Shown in pieces: positions 13,295 through 20,909 of a stretch of DNA of 23,199 nucleotides (positions within the stretch are counted from its first letter, which is position 1; every line of letters begins with the position of its first letter). Origin of the DNA: Paludibacteraceae bacterium (GTDB taxonomy: Bacteria; Bacteroidota; Bacteroidia; Bacteroidales; Paludibacteraceae); assembly GCA_017960065.1 (NCBI GenBank), contig JAGCZK010000192.1, positions 1 through 23,199 on the forward strand, in the 5' to 3' direction. A program made the translations under genes and the position numbers. The notes beneath the pieces were generated by a model. It saw only the letters and a program-made list of their open reading frames with translations. It had not been told where the DNA came from and did no database searches.

Positions 13295-13903
13295 TTATAG
13301 TGTCTCAAATTGATATCCTTGTTCTTTCCAGTAAGCCACCGCCCGGGGCATGGCATAGCGCATGTTGCGCATCGATTTGGCCGAGTCGTGGAAAACGATA
13401 ATCGAGCCGTTGCGGGCGTATCGGGTGGCAATGCGGCAGACCTTTTCGGGCGCCAGTTTCGGGTTGTAGTCGCGCGTGATGACGTCCCACAACACTACCC
13501 GGTAACGCTGGCTCATGGCCTTGAACTGCTTGCGCTTGAGCTTGCCGTGCGGCGGACGGTACAGGTCGCTGTCGATGAGCGCGGCCACGCAGGCACAATC
13601 GGCCTCAAACGCCGCCTCGTCTTTGTACAGCCCGCGCCGGTGCTCGTAGCCGTGCAGCCCCACCCGGTGTCCGCGGGCAATGATTTCGTGGTACAGCTCG
13701 GGATGCGCCTCCACATTTTTGCCGATGCAAAAGAAGGTGCCCTTGATTTGCAGGCGGTCGAGCTCGTCAAGCAGCCAGGGCGTGCCTTCGTCGAAAGGGC
13801 CGTCGTCGAAGGTCAGGTACAGCACCTTGCGCGTCTTGTCGCCCCGCCACAGCACTTGGGGCAGCAGGCGGCGCAGGCAGTCGGGTATTTGTTCAATCCA
13901 CAT
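13295..13903 (-). CDS. Polysaccharide deacetylase (NodB-homology, CE4 family)
   Basis: This 202-residue protein contains the NodB-homology motifs in order. Motif 1 is TFDDGPF (31-37, catalytic and metal Asp). The metal-binding HxxxH is HGYEH (84-88). Motif 3 is RPPHG (116-120). A later LWDVITRDYNP stretch (139-148) and FHDSAKS near the C-terminus carry the remaining active-site Asp and His. Such enzymes remove acetyl groups from N-acetylated sugars in peptidoglycan or surface polysaccharide. There is no signal peptide, only a short hydrophobic N-terminus (IPDCLRRLLPQVLW), so its location is uncertain. The ATG shares one base with the stop of the DUF2723 gene, so the two are tightly coupled, which suggests a joint role in glycan modification. 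The substrate cannot be told from sequence. Confidence 0.87.
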   Translation of the reverse strand: MWIEQIPDCLRRLLPQVLWRGDKTRKVLYLTFDDGPFDEGTPWLLDELDRLQIKGTFFCIGKNVEAHPELYHEIIARGHRVGLHGYEHRRGLYKDEAAFEADCACVAALIDSDLYRPPHGKLKRKQFKAMSQRYRVVLWDVITRDYNPKLAPEKVCRIATRYARNGSIIVFHDSAKSMRNMRYAMPRAVAYWKEQGYQFETL

Positions 13904-16900
13904 TACTTGCGATAAAGGTGTTCATACTTTTCGAACAGCGCGTAGTAGGTGGCGGCCGCCTCATCGTCGTGCTTGTCTTTCGAGATGTATCCCAAATACT
14001 GCAAGGCGGCCAGGTTCTGGCGGATGTCCGAGAGGGCCGAAGCCTGACGCTCGCGGTCGAGCTGGCTGATCCAATGGAGGTTCAGCCGGGCGTTGTTGGC
14101 CACTTCGTCGGCCAGCTGGCGAGCCTTTTCGGTTTCGCCCAAGGCATAAAAGTCTTCGACAAACGCTGCCGACGAATAGGTGTGGCCGATGTTGCGGCCG
14201 GGCATCATTTCGAGGCAGTAGTTCAACACGTCCATGGCTTTCTGGTCCTGTCCTTCGGCAATGAGCGACGAAATCAGCCGTTGGAACATCTGGCGGTGTG
14301 CATAGCACATGCGCATGGCATTTTCGTCGAGGTAGATGTCGTCGGCGTTCACATTTCCGAACTGGAACTTGTGCATCATGTTGTCGTACATCAGGTCGGT
14401 GTTGACCCAGCCGTCGTCGTCGCGGTCTCTTTCGTGACGCAGCGGCACAATGCGGTAAGCCATGCCTTCGAGTTGGAAGTAGGGCTGCAGGTTGAGGTAC
14501 ATCTCAGAACCGACGGTCACCGCATAGTAGATGGGGCGTTCCCAGTTGTTTTCGGCCAGCATGACGAGTATCATCAGCTCGGCTTTGGTAATGGCGTTTT
14601 TGTTCGACAGGTCGATAATCATTTCGGGCAGCACCTGGTCGCGTTGGGCCTCGGTGATGGCGCCCTGTTTGATAAGGTTGTCTGCGTTAACGGGCACGCG
14701 GAATCTCTTGGCGGGCAGGTAGTAACGGGCCTTCTCGCCTTCGTCTGATTTTTCTTTGGCCAAGAAGTCGAGGGCAAGTTTGAGGTCGAGCGTGTCGCCG
14801 CCAATGCGGTCTTCGAGGTACACGTAGCTGCGCTTTCCTTCGGCATACAGCCGGCGCTCCCACGAAATGGGCAGTGCGGCCGACTGGTAGGCGGGCTGGC
14901 GCATCTGGTCGATGTACCAGTCGGTTTGCAGGTAGCTGAGGTTGCAGACACGTTTGTCAACGGCCACCGAGTCCTCTTCGGTCTCTTGCAGGTACCACAG
15001 CGGGAAGGTGTCGTTGTCGCCGTTGGTGAAGATGATGGCGTTGGGCGCCATCGAGTTGAAGTAGTTGCGGCCGAAGTCGCGGGCCACATAGCGGTTCGAA
15101 CGGTCGTGGTCGTCCCAGTTTTCGGAAGCCATGATGGCGGGAGCCGGCAGAGCGAGCAGCAGGGCAGCGGCGGCGCACACCACTTTGGGCAGTTTGGTGC
15201 GTTGCAACAGTGCGGCCAGTCCGGCGACCCCCAGGCCTACCCAAATCGAGAAGGCGTAGAACGAACCGGCGTAGGCGTAGTCGCGCTCGCGCGGCTCGGA
15301 CGGCCCTTGGTTGAGGTAGAGCACAATCGCGATACCGGTCATAAAGAACAGGATGAACGTCACCCACAGCGACTGGCTGCCGCGTGTTTTGGACATGCTT
15401 AGGAACACGATGCCCAGGATGCCGAGCAGCAGCGGCAGCATGTAGTAGGTGTTGTGGCCTTTGTTATTGCCTAACATGGGGGCGTTGAGGTCTTGCGGTC
15501 CGAGCATGGCCTCGTCGATGAAGGGGATGCCGGTGATCCAGTTGCCGCAGGTGGCTTCGCCATGTCCCTGCAGGTCGTTCTGGCGGCCGCTGAAGTTCCA
15601 CATAAAGTAGCGCCAGTACATGTAGTTGAGCTGGTAGCTGAAGAAAAACCGCAGGTTCTCGCCAAAGGTCGGGATGGTGACCATCATCTTGCGTCCGCAG
15701 CGGTCGTAGGGCACTTTTTTGCCTCTGATTCCGCCGAGCCAGGCCTCGTAGGCTTGGGCGTGGCCGCCTTGCATGCTGTGCAGACGGGGGAACAGGGTTT
15801 TGAACCGCGAGTCGTATTTGATGGAATACTGCGTGCCGGTTACGATGTACTCGTCTTTTTCGTCTGGCGAGAGTTTTTCTTTCTGTCCCCAGATTTTACC
15901 GGTTTCGACGAAATCGACGGTGCAATAGCCCTCGTTGGAGACTTTGAGTTTGGGCTCGGCCGAATAGTAGGGACCGTAGAACAAGGGGCGGTCGCCGTAT
16001 TGTTCGCGGTTGAGGTAGCTCTTGAGCGCAAAGACGTTGTCGGGCGAGTTCTGGTCCATCGGCGGGTTGGCGCTCGAGCGGATGACGATGAGGGCATAGC
16101 TCGAATAGCCGATCAGCATGGTCACCATGCAAAGCAGCGTGGTGCTCATCAGACGCAGGTTGAACGGCCATCTGTTGCTGAACAGGTAGATGCACAGGGC
16201 GATCAGAATCAGGACGCACAGCGTCATGCTGTTCCACAGGTAGGGAATGCCCAACAGCGCGAACGTCAGGACGAACGAAATTTTACAGCGCAAGGCCGAG
16301 GGGTTGGTGCGGTAGGCCTCGAGCACCGACCAGATCATCGAGCCGAAGGCCACCACGCAATAGAACAGCGCACCGGAGTTGAACGGCAGGTGCAGCGTGT
16401 TGACGAACAGCAGTTCGACCGCACCGGCCAGGGTGATGAACCCGGGCACCAGGCCGTAGAGCACAAGCAGCAGGATGCCGAACGAAACCAGCAGGGCGCC
16501 GACGGTGCCCCAAAAGGTGTGTTTTTTGAATTTGCGGAAATAATAGACCAGCACGATGGCCGGGATGGTCAGCAGGTTGAGCAGGTGGACGCCGATGGAG
16601 ATTCCCATCAGGTAGGTGATCCCGATGAGGTAACGGTCGCTGCCGGCCTCGTCGGCGTGGTCTTCCCATTTGAGAATCAGCCAAAAGACAACCGCAGTCA
16701 AAAACGACGAGTATGCATAGACCTCTCCTTCGACCGCCGAAAACCAGAAGGTGTCGGAGAAGGTATAGACCAGCGCGCCGACCAAGCCGCTGCCCAAAAT
16801 GGTAATCAGCTGGTCGGTTGAGAGTTCCTGGCTTTCGTCGGGCCAGACAATGCGGCGGGCAATGTGGGTGACGGTCCAGAACAAAAACAGGATGCAGAGC

Positions 16901-17163
16901 GCACTCATGGTCGCCGACATGAGGTTGATCATGCGGGCGATTTGCGTATTGTCTGAGGCGAAAAGGCTGAAGAATTTGCCGGTCAGCATGAAGAAGGGGG
17001 CGCCGGGGGGGTGTCCGACTTCCAGCTTGTTGGCGGTGGAGATGAATTCCGGGCAGTCCCAGAAACTGGCGGTCGGCTCGATGGTGAGCGCGTAGGTGGT
17101 CAGCGCCACGGCAAACACGATCCAACCCAGCAGGTTGTTGAGCAGTTTGTATTGATGCTTCAT
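13903..17163 (-). CDS. DUF2723 family GT-C type membrane glycosyltransferase (GT117-like)
   Basis: This 1086-residue protein opens with the DUF2723 hallmark. An N-terminal membrane helix (about 12-30) is followed by a first loop with EPTASFWDCPEFI (about 30-42) and VGHPPGAPFF (49-58). GT-C fold glycosyltransferases use an acidic residue of that first loop in catalysis. Roughly a dozen membrane segments fill residues 10-350 and 560-680, with a soluble segment between. A conserved-looking EPRERDYAYAGSFYAF precedes the last helices. The C-terminal 400 residues (from ASENWDDHDRS, about 683) are soluble, start with an NAIIFTNGDNDTFPLWY stretch and end in TPR-like helices. The family is thought to transfer sugars from lipid carriers to protein or glycan, but donor and acceptor are unknown. 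The ATG at 17163 follows a promoter at 17185-17192. It is the first gene of the four-gene operon with the deacetylase, purD and a membrane protein. Confidence 0.88.
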   Translation of the reverse strand: MKHQYKLLNNLLGWIVFAVALTTYALTIEPTASFWDCPEFISTANKLEVGHPPGAPFFMLTGKFFSLFASDNTQIARMINLMSATMSALCILFLFWTVTHIARRIVWPDESQELSTDQLITILGSGLVGALVYTFSDTFWFSAVEGEVYAYSSFLTAVVFWLILKWEDHADEAGSDRYLIGITYLMGISIGVHLLNLLTIPAIVLVYYFRKFKKHTFWGTVGALLVSFGILLLVLYGLVPGFITLAGAVELLFVNTLHLPFNSGALFYCVVAFGSMIWSVLEAYRTNPSALRCKISFVLTFALLGIPYLWNSMTLCVLILIALCIYLFSNRWPFNLRLMSTTLLCMVTMLIGYSSYALIVIRSSANPPMDQNSPDNVFALKSYLNREQYGDRPLFYGPYYSAEPKLKVSNEGYCTVDFVETGKIWGQKEKLSPDEKDEYIVTGTQYSIKYDSRFKTLFPRLHSMQGGHAQAYEAWLGGIRGKKVPYDRCGRKMMVTIPTFGENLRFFFSYQLNYMYWRYFMWNFSGRQNDLQGHGEATCGNWITGIPFIDEAMLGPQDLNAPMLGNNKGHNTYYMLPLLLGILGIVFLSMSKTRGSQSLWVTFILFFMTGIAIVLYLNQGPSEPRERDYAYAGSFYAFSIWVGLGVAGLAALLQRTKLPKVVCAAAALLLALPAPAIMASENWDDHDRSNRYVARDFGRNYFNSMAPNAIIFTNGDNDTFPLWYLQETEEDSVAVDKRVCNLSYLQTDWYIDQMRQPAYQSAALPISWERRLYAEGKRSYVYLEDRIGGDTLDLKLALDFLAKEKSDEGEKARYYLPAKRFRVPVNADNLIKQGAITEAQRDQVLPEMIIDLSNKNAITKAELMILVMLAENNWERPIYYAVTVGSEMYLNLQPYFQLEGMAYRIVPLRHERDRDDDGWVNTDLMYDNMMHKFQFGNVNADDIYLDENAMRMCYAHRQMFQRLISSLIAEGQDQKAMDVLNYCLEMMPGRNIGHTYSSAAFVEDFYALGETEKARQLADEVANNARLNLHWISQLDRERQASALSDIRQNLAALQYLGYISKDKHDDEAAATYYALFEKYEHLYRK

Positions 17164-17184
17164 TGCTTAATCTTTTGAGTGACG

Positions 17185-17192
17185 CAAAGATA
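17185..17192 (-). promoter_or_regulatory. Promoter -7 element for the DUF2723-deacetylase-purD operon
   Basis: The minus strand reads TATCTTTG, exact consensus, 21 bases before the ATG at 17163. It lies back to back with the S41 promoter in a 92-base divergent gap. Confidence 0.7.
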
Positions 17193-17226
17193 CATTATTT
17201 TTATGGAATATCCGCAAAATTCTTAT

Positions 17227-17234
17227 TATCTTTG
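17227..17234 (+). promoter_or_regulatory. Promoter -7 element for the S41 protease-cysE unit
   Basis: The plus strand reads TATCTTTG, exact consensus, 21 bases before ATG 17256. The upstream stretch is AT-rich with no clear TTTG at -33. Confidence 0.7.
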
Positions 17235-17255
17235 TGCCGTAACCAGAACTGCTAT

Positions 17256-18836
17256 ATGAGAAAAATACTGATTGTAAGCGCTATCCTGTGGCTTCCGACG
17301 CTTTCGGTTTTTGCACAAGGCATTGATTATTTGCACAAACTGGCCTATGCCTATACGGTCATCAATTCCTATTATGTCGATAAAACCGACCCGTCAAAAC
17401 TGACCGACGATGCGATCACCGGCATCCTCAACGAGTTGGACCCGCACTCTTCGTACCTGACCAAAGAAAAGGTGAACGAGAGCCGCGAGCAGCTGACCGG
17501 CAATTTTGAGGGCATCGGCGTTTCGTTCAACATGGTCGAAGACACCCTGCTGGTGGTGCAAACCATTACCAACGGCCCCAGCGAGCGGGTGGGCATCATG
17601 GCCGGCGACAAGATCATCGCTGTCAACGACACCTCGATTGCCGGGGTGAAGATGACCAATTCGGATATTATGAAGCGTCTGCGCGGCAAAAAAGGCACCT
17701 ACGTCAATGTGACGGTGTTGCGCGACGGGCACCTGCTGCCCTTTACCATCGAACGCGATAAAATTCCGGTCGTGAGTGTCGATGCGTCGTACATGATCGC
17801 TCCCGGAGTGGGATACATCAAGGTCAACCGTTTTTCGGCCACCACCTACCAAGAGGTGTGCGATGCGGTGCGGGCCCTGAAAAAACAAAAGATGTCGCGC
17901 CTGATCATCGACCTGCAGGACAATGGCGGCGGGCTGATGAACGCAGCCACCAGTCTGGCCGACGAATTCCTCAACGAAGACGAACTGATTGTCTATACCA
18001 AAGGCGAGGCGCAACGCACCACCCGTACGGTGGCCAGCGGCAAGGGCAAACTCTTCAGCCGCGAAAAAGTGGTGATTCTGGTCAACGAATACTCGGCTTC
18101 GGCCTCCGAAATCCTGTCGGGCGCCATCCAAGACTGGGACCGCGGGGTGATTGTGGGCCGTCGCACGTTTGGCAAGGGCCTGGTACAGCGTCCGTTCACG
18201 CTGCCCGACTCGTCCGAAATCCGACTGACCATCGCCCGATACTACACGCCCTCGGGTCGCTGCATCCAGCGTTCGTATGCCGAAGGCAAGAAGGCTTACG
18301 AAGAGGAGATGATTCACCGTTACAAACACGGCGAGTTTGTGCATGCCGACAGCATCGACTTTCCCGACTCGCTCAAATATACCACGCGCATTGCCAAACG
18401 CACGGTGTATGGCGGCGGCGGCATTATGCCCGACATCTTTGTACCGGCCGACACCGCCCGTCTCGACAGCATCGGCCGGGTGGTCTTCAACAAAGGCCTG
18501 CTCAACAAAGTGACCACGAGCTACCTCGAGAAACACCGTCGCGAACTGAACTCCGAATACCGCGAGGTGGAGGCTTTCGAACGTTCGTTCGACGCCGACT
18601 CGCTGATGCTGCCGCTGTTGATCCAGCGCATGGAGCAGGATTCGATTGCCTATACCCCCGAGTCGCTCGAGCGCAACCGCAAGGCCTTCAGCCATTCGCT
18701 CAAAGCCCTGCTGGCGCGCTATCTGTGGGGAGTCAACGCCTACTTCAAGATCTACAATACCGAAAACGCCATTGTCCAAAAAGGACTCGAGGTGTTGACC
18801 GATGACAAGTTGTATAACCAAGTGTTTAGAAAATAA
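17256..18836 (+). CDS. S41 family carboxy-terminal processing protease
   Basis: This 526-residue exported protease begins with a signal peptide (MRKILIVSAILWLPTLSVFAQ). A short helical region with LDPHSSYLT (61-69) leads into a PDZ domain (about 82-168, with GIGVSF and the GIMAGDKIIAVND carboxylate-binding turn). The S41 catalytic core follows: GYIKVNRFSATTYQE, LIIDLQDNGGG (216-226), the serine in SASASE (Ser282) and the lysine in TFGKG (Lys307). Their 25-residue spacing is as in E. coli Prc. Family members trim C-termini of periplasmic or outer-membrane proteins. The C-terminal 150 residues are charged and helical. The open frame runs 31 codons further upstream, but that part crosses the promoter, and only ATG 17256 puts the signal peptide first. 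cysE begins four bases after its stop. Confidence 0.92.
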   Translation: MRKILIVSAILWLPTLSVFAQGIDYLHKLAYAYTVINSYYVDKTDPSKLTDDAITGILNELDPHSSYLTKEKVNESREQLTGNFEGIGVSFNMVEDTLLVVQTITNGPSERVGIMAGDKIIAVNDTSIAGVKMTNSDIMKRLRGKKGTYVNVTVLRDGHLLPFTIERDKIPVVSVDASYMIAPGVGYIKVNRFSATTYQEVCDAVRALKKQKMSRLIIDLQDNGGGLMNAATSLADEFLNEDELIVYTKGEAQRTTRTVASGKGKLFSREKVVILVNEYSASASEILSGAIQDWDRGVIVGRRTFGKGLVQRPFTLPDSSEIRLTIARYYTPSGRCIQRSYAEGKKAYEEEMIHRYKHGEFVHADSIDFPDSLKYTTRIAKRTVYGGGGIMPDIFVPADTARLDSIGRVVFNKGLLNKVTTSYLEKHRRELNSEYREVEAFERSFDADSLMLPLLIQRMEQDSIAYTPESLERNRKAFSHSLKALLARYLWGVNAYFKIYNTENAIVQKGLEVLTDDKLYNQVFRK

Positions 18837-18840
18837 TCCG

Positions 18841-19725
18841 ATGAAAAACGCTCAAAAAATGCCCGATGTCGCCGCAGTGGTGAAGCGCCTGACTTCGCAC
18901 GAGTTCGACGGCAAGTTGATGTACCATAGCCATGCCGGAGAGCCGTATCCTTCGGGCGACGCGTTGCGCGAGTTTATCAGTATCGCCCGTTCGGTGGTCT
19001 TTCCTGGTTTCTACGGCAGCAGTATCGACAACGCACAGGCCTTGGATTACCATCTGGGGGTCCGTATCGAACGGCTGTACTGCATCTTGAGCGAACAACT
19101 TTATGCCGGCCTGTGCTTCGGCACGTCGTCGGACATCTGCCTCGAAACCCAGCGCAACCTGGCCGAGCGCATCGCCACGGAGTTTGTCGCCTGGCTGCCC
19201 GATCTCAAACTGATTCTGCGTACCGACGTGGAGGCCATTTACAACGGCGACCCGGCTGCCAAAAACTTTGGCGAGGTCATCTTGTCCTACCCGGGGCTGC
19301 GCGCCATCTTCAACTACCGCATCGCCCATTTCCTGCTGACGGCCGGCTCGAGCATCATTGTGCCGCGCATGATCACCGAAATGGCCCATAGCGAAACCGG
19401 TATCGACATTCACCCGGGAGCGACCATCGGCAAGTGGTTTGCCATCGACCACGGTACTGGGTTGGTTATTGGCGAAACCAGCGTGTTGGGCGACCATGTG
19501 AAGCTGTATCAGGGAGTGACCCTGGGGGCCAAGAGCTTTCCGCTCGACGAGCATGGCAATCCCATCAAGGGGATTCCCCGTCACCCGATTCTCGAAGACG
19601 GCGTGGTCGTTTATGCCGGTGCCACCATATTGGGCTGCATCACCATCGGCCGCAATGCGGTGATAGGCGGCAACACCTGGGTCACCGACGACGTCCCAGC
19701 CGACGGTGTGGTGTTCAATTCGTAA
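18841..19725 (+). CDS. cysE: Serine O-acetyltransferase
   Basis: The enzyme acetylates serine with acetyl-CoA to give O-acetylserine, the direct precursor of cysteine. The N-terminal half (about 1-165) is the helical SAT domain, with LRTDVEAIYNGDPAAKNF and SYPGLRAIFNYRIAHFL as in EpsC-type enzymes. The rest is a left-handed beta helix of hexapeptide repeats (TGIDIHPGATIG, GLVIGETSVLG, GVVVYAGATILG, ITIGRNAVIGG). The catalytic pair is Asp189 (DIHPGA) and His204 (IDHGTG), spaced 15 residues as in E. coli CysE. At 294 residues it has a somewhat long N-terminus but a short tail; the usual C-terminal peptide that enters cysteine synthase is minimal (VVFNS). An upstream in-frame ATG at 18802 overlaps the protease gene. 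I prefer 18841, four bases after the S41 stop. The pair ends in a strong terminator. Confidence 0.93.
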   Translation: MKNAQKMPDVAAVVKRLTSHEFDGKLMYHSHAGEPYPSGDALREFISIARSVVFPGFYGSSIDNAQALDYHLGVRIERLYCILSEQLYAGLCFGTSSDICLETQRNLAERIATEFVAWLPDLKLILRTDVEAIYNGDPAAKNFGEVILSYPGLRAIFNYRIAHFLLTAGSSIIVPRMITEMAHSETGIDIHPGATIGKWFAIDHGTGLVIGETSVLGDHVKLYQGVTLGAKSFPLDEHGNPIKGIPRHPILEDGVVVYAGATILGCITIGRNAVIGGNTWVTDDVPADGVVFNS

Positions 19726-19744
19726 GATCTGAAGTCATAAACAG

Positions 19745-19777
19745 AAAAAAGCCGACATTGGAGTCGGCTTTTTTTTT
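19745..19777. terminator. Bidirectional intrinsic terminator between cysE and tRNA-Pro
   Basis: The stem GCCGAC (19751-19756) / GTCGGC (19763-19768) has a six-base loop. It is flanked by six As on the left and nine Ts on the right, so it gives a T-tract in both directions. It ends cysE (+) and tRNA-Pro (-). Confidence 0.88.
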
Positions 19778-19853
19778 GGTCGGGGTGACAGGATTCGAAC
19801 CTGCGACCACCTGGTCCCAAACCAGGTGCGCTACCGGACTGCGCTACGCCCCG
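19777..19853 (-). tRNA. tRNA-Pro (anticodon UGG)
   Basis: The minus-strand sequence folds as a full cloverleaf. It has a D arm with GCGC/GCGC, an anticodon stem CCTGG/CCAGG around the loop TTTGGGA (anticodon TGG, 19817-19819) and a T arm GCAGG/CCTGT with the TTCGAAT loop. The discriminator A is at 19780 and CCA is encoded (19777-19779). The acceptor arm pairs CGGGGCG with CACCCCG, leaving position 6-67 as a C/A mismatch. The other arms are well paired. A TACATTTG promoter element (19873-19880) lies just upstream, and a bidirectional terminator directly follows. Confidence 0.97.
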
Positions 19854-19872
19854 AGCAATGTGCATTGCGGTG

Positions 19873-19880
19873 CAAATGTA
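19873..19880 (-). promoter_or_regulatory. Promoter -7 element for tRNA-Pro
   Basis: The minus strand has TACATTTG, fitting TAnnTTTG, 19 bases before the mature tRNA 5' end. The tRNA can thus be made independently of the manA transcript, whose stop is at 19903. Confidence 0.6.
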
Positions 19881-19902
19881 ATACAAAAAAACGAAAATCA
19901 CA

Positions 19903-20889
19903 TCAGCCGATGTAAACTTCTAGAATTTTCACCGACGGGCCGTTGGGTATCAGGGCCTTGGGTTGGTCGCATGCCGGAAACAGCAGCAGATTGCCCTGGC
20001 GGATGCGGCCGTTGTTCCGGCCTGCCGAACTGTAGGTGGCCTCGCCTTCGAGGCAGAGCCAGATGACAAACGAGTCCAAGCCTTTGTAGTCCATCACCAT
20101 CACCGTGTCGGTCTCCAGCAGGTTGGCAGTAAAATACGGGCATTCGGCCAGGCGGACCGGACGGCCCGGGCGTTTGACGTAGTTGGTCTTATGCGGGCCC
20201 GTGTGTGCGTAGTTGATGGCTTCGAGGGCCAGATCGACGTGCAGCGGCCGTTTATTGCCTTGGGCATCGAGTCGGTCGTAGTCCCACAGACGGTAGGTGA
20301 CGTCCGACGACTGCTGCACTTCGGCCAGCAGGATGCCGGCGCCGATGGAATGTACCCGTCCAGCCGGAATCATAAACACGTCGCCCGCCTTGGCGTTTTC
20401 TTTGTTCAGGGTTTCGCAAAGACTGTTGCTTTGCAGGTGCTGTTGCAAGTCTTCGGAACTGACCCCCGGTTTGAGGCCGGCGTACAGGCAGCTGTCGGGG
20501 GCAGCGTCGATGATGTACCACATCTCGGTTTTGCCGTTGGTCTGATGGCGTTTGTGCGCCATTTCGTCGTTGGGGTGCACCTGAATCGACAGGTCTTCGG
20601 CCGCATCGATGAGTTTCACCATCAGCGGAAAGTGGTCGCCGTAGCGCTGGTACACCTTTTCGCCCACGAACAACTCTTGGTAGGTTTCGATCAACTGGTT
20701 GATGGTGAAGCCTTTGAGCGAGCCTTCGGCCACAACCGACTGCGAACCGTCCACCGCCGAAATCTCCCACGATTCGCCGATGCCGTCGGTGGCATGGGGC
20801 AGCCCCTTGTAAGCACCGATTCTGGAACCACCCCACAAGAGCGGTTTCAGAATCGGAGTAAAGGATATGGGATACAGCCGTTGGTGCAT
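19903..20889 (-). CDS. manA: Mannose-6-phosphate isomerase, class I
   Basis: This zinc enzyme interconverts fructose-6-phosphate and mannose-6-phosphate, feeding GDP-mannose and surface-glycan synthesis or mannose use. The N-terminus FTPILKPLLWGGSRI (10-24) is typical of the Bacillus/Bacteroides short form. GESWEIS (38-44) follows. Zinc ligands are Gln103 and His105 in QVHPND, Glu122 in GKTEMWY and His180 in GRVHSIGAG. The cupin core continues through EVQQSSDVTYRLWDYDR (190-206). A C-terminal beta domain ends in SVKILEVYIG. At 328 residues it is normal for the short class. The ATG lies 20 bases after the serS stop with no terminator, so the two are probably one transcript. tRNA-Pro lies just downstream with its own promoter. 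Confidence 0.93.
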   Translation of the reverse strand: MHQRLYPISFTPILKPLLWGGSRIGAYKGLPHATDGIGESWEISAVDGSQSVVAEGSLKGFTINQLIETYQELFVGEKVYQRYGDHFPLMVKLIDAAEDLSIQVHPNDEMAHKRHQTNGKTEMWYIIDAAPDSCLYAGLKPGVSSEDLQQHLQSNSLCETLNKENAKAGDVFMIPAGRVHSIGAGILLAEVQQSSDVTYRLWDYDRLDAQGNKRPLHVDLALEAINYAHTGPHKTNYVKRPGRPVRLAECPYFTANLLETDTVMVMDYKGLDSFVIWLCLEGEATYSSAGRNNGRIRQGNLLLFPACDQPKALIPNGPSVKILEVYIG

Positions 20890-20909
20890 GTGCGGTGATG
20901 AGGCAATGG

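Noticed and set aside
12019..13431. Longer purD frame starting at 13431
   Set aside because: The first 47 codons overlap the deacetylase gene and lack similarity to the family. ATG 13290 starts exactly at the conserved N-terminus.
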